A stretch of DNA of 64,000 nt from NCBI RefSeq assembly GCF_000716715.1, contig NZ_JNYJ01000038.1, positions 204,001 to 268,000 of the forward strand, in the 5' to 3' direction. Each line of letters starts with the position of its first letter. The stretch's first letter is position 1. A program made the position numbers and the translations under genes. Positions 9,740-16,810 of this stretch are shown here, piece by piece. This stretch comes from Dactylosporangium aurantiacum. Its GTDB lineage: Bacteria; Actinomycetota; Actinomycetes; Mycobacteriales; Micromonosporaceae. The notes under the pieces are model-generated. The model had not been told where the DNA came from. It ran no database searches and saw only the letters and a list, made by a program, of their open reading frames with translations.

Positions 9740-10996
9740 CTACTTCCGCACTACTTCCGTGCCCGCGGAAGGTGCGGACGTCAACTCGCGGAGCTTCCGC
9801 AAGGGTGACAGAAGGAGTGGCACCACGGATATCAGCATTCCGGCGCACGCCACCCAGATCGTCGGGTGGACACCGATGGCCGCGCCGAGCAGCCCGCCGG
9901 CCAACCCGCCCAGCGGCATGGTGCCCCAGACGATGAACCGCATCGTGGCGTTCATCCGGCCGAGCAGCTCGTCAGGGGTGATCGTCTGCCGGAAGCTCAC
10001 CTGGGTCACGTTGTACACCACGACCCCGATGCCGAACAGGATGCCGCCGGACGCGGCCAGCCACAGCCGCCAGTCGGCCCGCGCGAACGGCACGAGCAGG
10101 TTGCCGAGCGACGCGACGGTCATCGCGATCCACATCGCCGGGCCCTGGCCGAACCAGCGCACGAACGGGGTGACGAGGAACGCGCCGGCCAGCGCGCCGA
10201 GGCCGGTGACGCTGAAGTACAGGCCGATCAGCGCCGGCGACAAGGCCAGGTCGCGGGCCAGGTACACGATCAGCATCGCGTTGAAGATGGCGCCGAAGAA
10301 GTTGCCGGTGCCCGTGCACATGGAGATCGCCCGCAGCAGCCGGTTGCCCAGCACGAACCTCAGGCCTTCCATGATCTCGCGGCCGAGGTGGGCGTCGGGC
10401 CGCCGGGCCGGCCGCTCCTCGGTCTTGCGGATCCGCCAGAGGAACAGTGCCGAGACGAGGTAGCTGGCCGCGTCGGTGGCGATCGCGAGCGGCCCGCCGA
10501 GCAGCTTGACCAGGCCGCCGGCGACGGTCGGCCCGCCGATCTGCGAGGTGGAGCGGACCATCTCCAGCCGCGCGTTGCCCTCGACCAGGCGGTCCTTGCC
10601 GACCAGGAACGGCAGGTAGCTCTGGTACGCCACGTCGAAGAACACCGTGCACACGCCGCAGAGCAGGCCCACGACGTACAGCTGCGGCATCTGCAGCGTG
10701 CCGGTCCACCAGGCCAGCGGCACCGACGCCAGCAGGACGGCCCGCAGCACATCGGCCACGACCATCGTCCCGCGCCGCCGGAGCCGGTCGACCAGCGCGC
10801 CGGCGGGCAGGCCGACCAGCAGGAACGCGGCGGTCTCGCAGGCGGCGAGGATCCCGACCTCCAGCGCGGTCGCGTCCAGGGTGAGCACCGCGACCAGCGG
10901 CAGCGCCAGCAGGGTGACCTGGGTGCCCACCTGGCTGATGGTGTCGGCGGTGAACAGCAGCCTGAAGTCGCGGTCGCGGAGCAGGCCGATTTCCAC
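9740..10996 (-). CDS. MFS transporter, MFS_3-like drug exporter
   Basis: Twelve-helix major facilitator of 418 aa, most like multidrug exporters of the enterobactin-exporter type. The cytoplasmic loop GALVDRLRRRGTMVVADVLR is the MFS signature after helix 2. Proton-driven efflux is predicted. The reading frame extends further upstream, but GTG 10996 begins the natural protein (VEIGLLRDRDFRLLF). The regulator gene starts 52 bp away in the opposite direction, which suggests that regulator controls the pump. Confidence 0.85.
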   Translation of the reverse strand: MEIGLLRDRDFRLLFTADTISQVGTQVTLLALPLVAVLTLDATALEVGILAACETAAFLLVGLPAGALVDRLRRRGTMVVADVLRAVLLASVPLAWWTGTLQMPQLYVVGLLCGVCTVFFDVAYQSYLPFLVGKDRLVEGNARLEMVRSTSQIGGPTVAGGLVKLLGGPLAIATDAASYLVSALFLWRIRKTEERPARRPDAHLGREIMEGLRFVLGNRLLRAISMCTGTGNFFGAIFNAMLIVYLARDLALSPALIGLYFSVTGLGALAGAFLVTPFVRWFGQGPAMWIAMTVASLGNLLVPFARADWRLWLAASGGILFGIGVVVYNVTQVSFRQTITPDELLGRMNATMRFIVWGTMPLGGLAGGLLGAAIGVHPTIWVACAGMLISVVPLLLSPLRKLRELTSAPSAGTEVVRK

Positions 10997-11017
10997 GAGA
11001 CCACTGTCACCGAGTGA

Positions 11018-11041
11018 TTGGGAAAAGTCAATCAATACAAT
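11018..11041. promoter_or_regulatory. candidate operator and -10 box in the pump/regulator intergenic region
   Basis: An AT-richer stretch with GATTG/CAATC arms and the -10 box TACAAT (11036-11041), 6 nt before ATG 11048, which implies a leaderless regulator transcript. The 51-bp gap serves both divergent genes. Confidence 0.4.
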
Positions 11042-11047
11042 CGGACG

Positions 11048-11554
11048 ATGCGGCGACCAGCTACCGACGCGGAGGCCAAGGCACTCGCCTCCGGCGTCCG
11101 CCTGCGCATCATCCGGCTCTGCCTGGACCGGGCGCTGACCAACAAGGAGATCGCCGAGCGGCTCGACGCCAACCCGGCCACCGTCCTGCACCACGTGCGC
11201 ACGCTGGTCGCGACCGGGTTCCTCGTGCCGCAGGAGGAGCGCCGCGGCCCGCGCGGCGCCCGCGAGGTGCCCTACCTCGCGACGGGCAAGTCGTGGCAGC
11301 TCAGCGTCGGCGAGCACGGCGCGGGCACCAACCAGGCGATGCTGGAGGCGTTCCAGCAGGAGCTCGCGCTGCTGGAGGACCGGGCCGAGTCGGTCAACTT
11401 CGCCCGTCTCGGCCTCCGGCTCACCCCGCAGGAGTGGCAGGAGCTGCAGGACCGGTTCCAGGCGCTGCTGGACGAGTACGCCCATCGGGAACGCACCCAT
11501 GGCCGGCCCTATTCGATCTTCCTCGCCATGTACGAGGACCGTTCACGCGACTGA
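11048..11554 (+). CDS. ArsR-type winged-helix transcriptional regulator
   Basis: DNA-binding protein of 168 aa. Residues about 10-75 form a winged helix of ArsR type (LTNKEIAERLDANPATVLHH as recognition region); the rest is a helical C-terminal part without visible metal-binding Cys clusters. ATG 11048 is preferred to an upstream in-frame TTG because of the TACAAT box. It is divergent from the MFS pump and so is a likely local repressor. Its 3' end overlaps the convergent GNAT gene by 12 bp. Confidence 0.82.
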   Translation: MRRPATDAEAKALASGVRLRIIRLCLDRALTNKEIAERLDANPATVLHHVRTLVATGFLVPQEERRGPRGAREVPYLATGKSWQLSVGEHGAGTNQAMLEAFQQELALLEDRAESVNFARLGLRLTPQEWQELQDRFQALLDEYAHRERTHGRPYSIFLAMYEDRSRD

Positions 11555-12568
11555 GGCCTGCCAGTTCGCCCAGCGGTCCACCGCGCGGAACCCCATCGCC
11601 TCGTTGATCGCGATCATGTGCGTGTTGACCTCGGCGTTGAACGTATCGATCATACGGACCGCGGGCTCCTGCGCGCGCAGCGTCCGCAGGTTGACCACCT
11701 TGGCGATCATGCCGAGGCGGTGACCGCGGTGCCCGGGGTGCACCAGCGTGATCAGCTGCCAGGCGTGCCAGTCGATGGTCTTGGCCACCCGGATCGCGGT
11801 CCAGGCGACGAGCCGGCCGGTCGCGTCGTGGACGATGCCCGTCTCGTACCGGCGGGCACCGTACTGGGCGCGCACCTGCGACGCGCGGCGCAGCCGGTCG
11901 GCATCGACCTTCTCCGCCTCGTAGTCCAGGTCGCCGTTCGGCGTCTCGTCGAGGAAGGAGCTGTCCAGCTCGGCCAGGTCCTCGATCAGCTCCTCCGGCG
12001 GGAGGTTTCCCCATTGGACGACGGAGTAGCCGGCCGCCTTCGGCCAGCTCCCGGCGAGCAGCCGGTCCAGCTCGGCGTCGTCGGCGGTCGACAGGTCGAG
12101 CCGGCGGCGCACGTCGACCAGCTTATTCTCCTGGCCGACGGCGGCGGCGAACGGCGCCGACGAGCCGATCGGCGCGCCGTCACGATCGGTGAACACGCTG
12201 AAGCCCATCGCCGAGGTCCGGCCGCGGGCCAGGCCGAAGTCGACGGCGTGGCGGTACAGCGCGCGGCCGACGCCCTGGCGGCGGTGCCGCTTGAGCACCA
12301 GCACGTCCAGGATCGCCTTGGTGAGGTTGTCGTAGACCGGCAGGTCGACGTGGACCATGCCGACCGGCTCCGCGCCGCGGTACGCCAGGAAGGTGTGCCG
12401 GTCCGCGCCCGGCATGGGTACGCGGACCCGCACGTCGTGCTCGTAGCGGCACACCGGCGGCAGGTCCGGCAGGTCGGCCGCGATCGCCTCGTTACCGATC
12501 AGGTAGGCCGCGTCGACTGCCGCCGGGTCATCGACGTCCAGCTCGACGATCGTGAGGTCATGGCTCAT
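11543..12568 (-). CDS. double-domain GNAT acetyltransferase
   Basis: Predicted N-acetyltransferase of 341 aa with two GNAT folds. The N-terminal fold carries the acetyl-CoA loop in KRHRRQGVGRALY; the C-terminal one has HPGHRGHRLGMIAK. The layout resembles actinobacterial tandem-GNAT proteins related to mycothiol-synthase-type enzymes, but without enough match to name a substrate. The start MSHDLTIVELD gives a complete first beta strand. It is unrelated in detail to the GNAT protein at 2898-3779. Confidence 0.8.
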   Translation of the reverse strand: MSHDLTIVELDVDDPAAVDAAYLIGNEAIAADLPDLPPVCRYEHDVRVRVPMPGADRHTFLAYRGAEPVGMVHVDLPVYDNLTKAILDVLVLKRHRRQGVGRALYRHAVDFGLARGRTSAMGFSVFTDRDGAPIGSSAPFAAAVGQENKLVDVRRRLDLSTADDAELDRLLAGSWPKAAGYSVVQWGNLPPEELIEDLAELDSSFLDETPNGDLDYEAEKVDADRLRRASQVRAQYGARRYETGIVHDATGRLVAWTAIRVAKTIDWHAWQLITLVHPGHRGHRLGMIAKVVNLRTLRAQEPAVRMIDTFNAEVNTHMIAINEAMGFRAVDRWANWQASVA

Positions 12569-12949
12569 GCCGCCAGGGTGGCGCAGGTGGACATCGACGG
12601 ACAACACATATTCGCCTCGATGCGCCGCCGCCGCGACCTGCCCGGAAATTGGTCGAGAGGACGCTCGCCAGCACCTCCGGTGCTGTGGTCGCGGGCCTGG
12701 ACCAGGGTCCGGGCCTCGCGGCGACACGTCCTCCCGCACCGAGCATCCTGGCGCGCGGTCCCCAGGTCGTCAAGCCCCTCGGTGGATGGCTTCGAGACGC
12801 TCGGCTCGACCGCGGTCACCGTGCGTGCCGGCCGCCTCCGTCGATCGGATGAGTCCGTCCTCGTCCGAGCGTGGAAGCGCTCTCTCAAGCGCAGCCGGTC
12901 CGACACCGTCCGTCACCGGTGCCGACCGGTTGCGCAAAAAAATCAGCCC
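12569..12949. other. intergenic region upstream of GNAT, downstream of thrC
   Basis: About 380 bp between two minus-strand genes. It should hold the GNAT promoter. A run of seven T on the minus strand (about 12938-12944) follows the thrC stop, but I cannot draw a convincing stem before it. No gene seen. Confidence 0.4.
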
Positions 12950-14218
12950 TCAGCTCAAAAGCCCGGCCTCGCGGACCGACTTCAGCGACGGCTTCACCCG
13001 GTGCGTCGGGCCGACCGAACCGGCGACCGCGTCGAGGGTCTTGAGCCCGTCGCCGGTGTTGAACACGACGGTCTCCTTCGACGGGTCGAGCTTGCCGGTC
13101 TCGACGAGCTTCTTCAGCACCGCGGTGGTGACCCCGCCGGCGGTCTCGGCGAACACGCCGGTGGTGCGGGCGAGCAGCTCGATGCCGGCGCGGATCTCGT
13201 CGTCGTCGACGTACTCCATCCAGCCGCCGGTGCGGCGCACCGACTCCAGCGCGTAGACCCCGGCGGCCGGGTCGCCGATGTTGAGCGACTTGGCGATGCC
13301 GGTCGGCTTGACCGGGACGATCTCGTCGGTGTCGTTGTGCAGCGCGACCGCGATCGGGTTGCAGCCGGCGGACTGTGCCCCGTACACCTTCCACTCCGAC
13401 GCCGGCACGAGGCCGATCTCGACCAGCTCGCTGAACGCCTTGTCCACCTTGGTGAGCAGCTCGCCGCTGGCCATCGGGATGACGACCTGCGCCGGGATCC
13501 GCCAGCCGAGCTGCTCGGCGACCTCATACCCCAGGGTCTTGGAGCCCTCGGCGTAGAACGGCCGGACGTTGACGTTGACGAACGCGGTGTCCTCGAACTC
13601 GTCGGTCTCCGTCAGCTCCGAGCACAGCCGGTTGACGTCGTCGTAGGACCCGTCGATCGCCACGACGTTGCCGCCGTAGACGGCGCTCATGACGACCTTG
13701 CCCGGCTCCAGGTCACCCGGGATGAACACGGTGGAGGGCACCCCGGCGCGCGCGGCGTGCGCGGCGACCGAGTTGGCGAGGTTGCCGGTGGAGGCGCACG
13801 AGTAGCGGGTGAAGCCGAGCGCCTTGGCCGCCGTCAACGCCACCGACACGACCCGGTCCTTGAACGAGTGGGTCGGGTTGGCCGAGTCGTCCTTCACCCA
13901 CAGCGACCCGGTGATGCCCAGCTCCTTGGCCAGCAGGTCGGCCTTGACCAGCGGGGTCAGCCCCGGGTCGAGGGTGACGCGGCTGGCGGGGTCGGTGCCG
14001 ACCGGCAGCAGCGGCGCATAGCGCCAGATGTTCTGCGGGCCCGCCTCGATCTGCTCGCGGGTGACCCGGGCGAGCGCCGCGGCGTCGTAGCCCACCTCGA
14101 GCGGGCCGAAACACTCATAACACGCGTGCTGGGCGGCGAGCGGGAACTGGGTGCCACAGCCACGGCAGACCAGGTGGCGGGCGGGAGAGTCGGTGAAGAC
14201 GCTGAGCGTCGAGGTCAT
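12950..14218 (-). CDS. thrC: threonine synthase
   Basis: PLP enzyme of 422 aa converting O-phosphohomoserine to threonine. An N-terminal zinc-ribbon-like region (C18, C21, C33, C36) is followed by the fold-type II PLP domain. The Schiff-base lysine is K120 in HSFKDR, and the phosphate-binding loop is in CASTGNLANS. The zinc-ribbon type matches the short bacterial/archaeal ThrC family. Ribosome binding site AGGAAGG precedes the ATG. A SAM riboswitch lies in its leader, so expression should respond to S-adenosylmethionine. Confidence 0.92.
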   Translation of the reverse strand: MTSTLSVFTDSPARHLVCRGCGTQFPLAAQHACYECFGPLEVGYDAAALARVTREQIEAGPQNIWRYAPLLPVGTDPASRVTLDPGLTPLVKADLLAKELGITGSLWVKDDSANPTHSFKDRVVSVALTAAKALGFTRYSCASTGNLANSVAAHAARAGVPSTVFIPGDLEPGKVVMSAVYGGNVVAIDGSYDDVNRLCSELTETDEFEDTAFVNVNVRPFYAEGSKTLGYEVAEQLGWRIPAQVVIPMASGELLTKVDKAFSELVEIGLVPASEWKVYGAQSAGCNPIAVALHNDTDEIVPVKPTGIAKSLNIGDPAAGVYALESVRRTGGWMEYVDDDEIRAGIELLARTTGVFAETAGGVTTAVLKKLVETGKLDPSKETVVFNTGDGLKTLDAVAGSVGPTHRVKPSLKSVREAGLLS

Positions 14219-14230
14219 GGAGGCCTTCCT

Positions 14231-14366
14231 CTCATCTTCCCCAGGTGCATGGCCTTGCGCACCGGGACGGATTTGGCACCTACCGCGATCGGCCTCGTCG
14301 TCGAGACGTCGTCGCAGGGGTTGCCGGGGCTTCATCGGGCCGTATCCCTCTGCCCCTCTGGATGAG
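14231..14366 (-). ncRNA. SAM-I type (S-box) riboswitch upstream of thrC
   Basis: Read on the minus strand, the leader shows S-box landmarks in order: CTCATC (P1 5' arm), AGAGGGGCAGAGGGATACGG, CCCGATGAAGCCCCGGCAACC, a variable P2 to P3 region, GGTGCCAAATCC, and a closing GATGAG that pairs with CTCATC. The P1 3' arm runs straight into the ribosome binding site (GATGAGAGGAAGG). No terminator hairpin lies between it and the ATG, so translational control by occlusion is likely. Minor variants such as SAM-IV are less likely, given the conserved S-box blocks. Confidence 0.85.
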
Positions 14367-14456
14367 GTATTCAGTTGTGTCGTGCCTGTTACGACTCTCA
14401 GTGTAAGGGGCGACACCGCCCGCGCTGTATGAGTCATCTCACGGGATGGGCATGGC

Positions 14457-14462
14457 TACCGT
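14457..14462 (+). promoter_or_regulatory. -10 box TACCGT of leaderless gpgS
   Basis: TACCGT, 7 nt, then ATG 14470. This favours the third in-frame ATG over those at 14446 and 14452. Confidence 0.4.
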
Positions 14463-14469
14463 TTCACTC

Positions 14470-15384
14470 ATGCACCCCGACGCGGCGGCCTGGTTCGCCA
14501 AACGTACCTCCTCCTGGCGCGACTGGTCCCTCGCCGACCTGCGCCGCCGCAAGGGCGACACCCGCATCAGCGTGGTGCTGCCCGCCCTGGACGAGGAGCC
14601 GACCGTCGCCGAGATCGTCACCGGCGTGCGCACTCTCATCCCCCTCGTCGACGAGGTGATCGTGGTCGACTCGGGCTCGGTCGACCGCACCGCCGAGGTG
14701 GCCCGCCGGGCCGGCGCCGCCGTCCACCACCGCGACGACATCCTGCCGGAGACCGGCTCCCGCCCCGGCAAGGGTGAGGTGCTGTGGAAGGCCCTCGCGG
14801 TGGCCACCGGCGACATCCTCGTCTACGTCGACGCCGACCTCACCGACTTCCGCCCGCACTTCGTCACCGGCCTGCTCGGCCCACTGCTGGAGGACCCGGC
14901 GACCCTGATGGTGAAGGCCTTCTACGACCGTCCCCTGCTCGACGTCTCCGCCGCCGGCGGGGGCCGGGTCACCGAGCTGGCCGCCCGCCCGCTGCTCAAC
15001 GCGTACTTCCCGGAGCTGGCCGGGGTCGTGCAGCCCCTCGCCGGCGAGTACGCCGCCCGCCGCTCGCTGCTGGAGTCCCTGCCCTTCGCGGCCGGCTACG
15101 GCGTCGAGACGGGGCTGCTCATCGACACGTACCGCACCGCCGGCCTGGACGCGGTGGCCCAGGTCGACCTCGGCCAGCGCACCCACGGGCACCAGGACAC
15201 CGCCGCCCTCGGCCGGATGGCCGCGACGATCCTGCACACCATCCACGCCCGGGTGTTCCCCGACCGGCCGACCTGGCCGACCCTCACCCAGTTCGAACGC
15301 CACGGCGACACGGTCACCCCGGCCGACCGTGAGGTCGCCCACCCGGACCGCCCGCCGATGGTCACCGTCGCGCAGTACCGCTGA
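14470..15384 (+). CDS. gpgS: glucosyl-3-phosphoglycerate synthase
   Basis: Retaining GT-A glycosyltransferase (family GT81) of 304 aa that transfers glucose from an NDP-sugar to 3-phosphoglycerate. This is the first step to glucosylglycerate and methylglucose lipopolysaccharides. Motifs: SVVLPALDEE, VVDSGSVDRT, RPGKGE, the metal-binding DAD in VYVDADLTD, GGGRVTELAARPLL and LAGEYAARRS. ATG 14470 gives the N-terminal length seen in relatives. It is divergent from thrC with 251 bp between the starts. Confidence 0.92.
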   Translation: MHPDAAAWFAKRTSSWRDWSLADLRRRKGDTRISVVLPALDEEPTVAEIVTGVRTLIPLVDEVIVVDSGSVDRTAEVARRAGAAVHHRDDILPETGSRPGKGEVLWKALAVATGDILVYVDADLTDFRPHFVTGLLGPLLEDPATLMVKAFYDRPLLDVSAAGGGRVTELAARPLLNAYFPELAGVVQPLAGEYAARRSLLESLPFAAGYGVETGLLIDTYRTAGLDAVAQVDLGQRTHGHQDTAALGRMAATILHTIHARVFPDRPTWPTLTQFERHGDTVTPADREVAHPDRPPMVTVAQYR

Positions 15385-15400
15385 CCGCCGCACGGCCGCG

Positions 15401-15877
15401 TCAGACGGGGGCCTCGGCGTCGGCGAACTGCCACAGCGTCGAGGTCGTGATGCCGGCGCCGAGCAGGGCGGTCGCCACCGCGGCCCACTCGGTCAGCAGC
15501 AGCCAGACCGGGGTGTCGATCAGCGCCGCCGGCGGCTCACTCGTCAGCGACGCGACCACCACGACCACCGCGACCAGCGCCAGCAGCACGAACGTCAGCA
15601 CCACCGTCAGCCGCAGCGCCCAGTGGCCGAAGCGGCGGCCGGTGGCGAACAGCAGCGCGCACACGGCGACCAGGACGGCGACGCCGGCCGCGGCGAACGC
15701 GCCGACCAGGGTGAAGATCTGCGCGGTGAGGGCCTGGGCCGGACCGTTCATGGCGTTGGAGGACGCCGGGTAGCTGGTCCAGCCGGCGATGTTGGCCTGG
15801 TCGTAGTAGAGGGTGCCGGACAGCGCGGCGAGGCCGAGCACGAGCAGCCAAGCGCCGCGGAGCGCCGAGGTTCGCAT
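15401..15877 (-). CDS. small four-helix membrane protein, 158 aa
   Basis: Function unknown. Four hydrophobic segments are visible, at about residues 8-28, 52-76, 88-112 and 126-146. An extracytoplasmic loop (YYDQANIAGWTSYPASS) follows the first helix. No known domain recognised. A TAGGGT box 8 nt before the ATG suggests a leaderless start. It lies downstream of, and in the same direction as, the ABC exporter genes, so a shared role is possible but unproven. Confidence 0.75.
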   Translation of the reverse strand: MRTSALRGAWLLVLGLAALSGTLYYDQANIAGWTSYPASSNAMNGPAQALTAQIFTLVGAFAAAGVAVLVAVCALLFATGRRFGHWALRLTVVLTFVLLALVAVVVVVASLTSEPPAALIDTPVWLLLTEWAAVATALLGAGITTSTLWQFADAEAPV

Positions 15878-15913
15878 GGACCGGCACCCTACCGGTCAGT
15901 ACGCGAAACGCCT

Positions 15914-16810
15914 TCAGCTCACCACGTCTTTTCGCAGGAACCGCCACCACGCGAGGGAGAAGAAGATCGTCGCGTACGCGAGGGAGGCGATGCAGCCCTT
16001 GACGATGTCGTCGGTCTGCAGCGGGGTGGACAGCAGGCCGAGCCAGGCGTCGCCGTAGTGGGTCGGCAGGAAGTTGCGGATCGTGCCGAGCGCGGTGATC
16101 TGGTCGAGGATGTTGGACAGGATCTGCAGCAGGACCGCGCCGCCGACGGCGCCGAGCGGGGCGTCGGTGGACACCGACAGCAGGAACGCGAGCGAGGCGA
16201 CGACCAGCAGCGACACGCACAGGTAGCCGACGATCTCCAGCAGCCGCACGACGCTGGTGCCGGCCGCGATCTCGCCGCCGATCGGGGCGTTGAGCGGGGC
16301 CCAGCCGTAGCGCAGCGTGCCCGCGAGCAGGGCGGTGCCGACCAGGATCAGCATGGCGAGCAGGCAGTAGAGCAGCGCCGCGGTCACCTTGACGCCGAGC
16401 AGCCTGGCCCGCGGGACGGGCATCGCCAGCAGGTACCGCAGACTCCCCCACGACGCCTCGCTGGCCACCGTGTCGCCGCAGAAGAGGGCGACGACCACCA
16501 CGATTAGGAAGCCCGAGGAGACCAGCAGGGTGAAGAGGGTGAAGTTGGCGCCGCCGGCCGTGGCCAGGTCGGCGAGGCGGGAGAACTCGCCGCCGCCGCC
16601 CTCGCCGTCGTCGCCGCCGTTGTCGAGCTGGAAGGCGATCAGGATGATCAGCGGCAGCAGCACCATGAACCCGAGCGCCAGCTGGGTGCGGCGGCGGGCC
16701 GCCTGGCGGCGGATCTCCGTCCACAGCGAGAGGGTGGCGCCCGGCCGGTAGCCCGGCGCGCCGCCGACGGCGTCGACCGCGGCGGAACCCGGAGTGGAGG
16801 TGGATGTCAT
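15914..16810 (-). CDS. ABC-2 type permease subunit
   Basis: Integral membrane subunit of 298 aa with about six helices, preceded by a cytoplasmic N-terminus (LWTEIRRQAARRRTQ). A large Gly/Glu/Asp-rich external loop follows helix 1. The CGDTVASEASWGSLRYLLAMPVPR stretch is typical of ABC-2 permeases of the antibiotic or natrium efflux type. Its ATG overlaps the stop of the upstream ATPase gene (ATGA), so the two are translationally coupled and presumably form one exporter. Confidence 0.9.
   Translation of the reverse strand: MTSTSTPGSAAVDAVGGAPGYRPGATLSLWTEIRRQAARRRTQLALGFMVLLPLIILIAFQLDNGGDDGEGGGGEFSRLADLATAGGANFTLFTLLVSSGFLIVVVVALFCGDTVASEASWGSLRYLLAMPVPRARLLGVKVTAALLYCLLAMLILVGTALLAGTLRYGWAPLNAPIGGEIAAGTSVVRLLEIVGYLCVSLLVVASLAFLLSVSTDAPLGAVGGAVLLQILSNILDQITALGTIRNFLPTHYGDAWLGLLSTPLQTDDIVKGCIASLAYATIFFSLAWWRFLRKDVVS

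Noticed and set aside
12845..12880. Sequence resembling a hammerhead ribozyme core (GGATGAGTCCGTCC...)
   Set aside because: The required CUGAUGA and GAAA core bases and stem II pairing are absent.
12565..12906. 113-aa minus-strand frame upstream of the GNAT gene
   Set aside because: Arg-rich composition, no ribosome binding site, no recognisable domain; treated as noncoding.
11618..14365. 915-aa plus-strand reading frame
   Set aside because: Antisense of the GNAT and thrC genes and their gap, with shadow-like composition.
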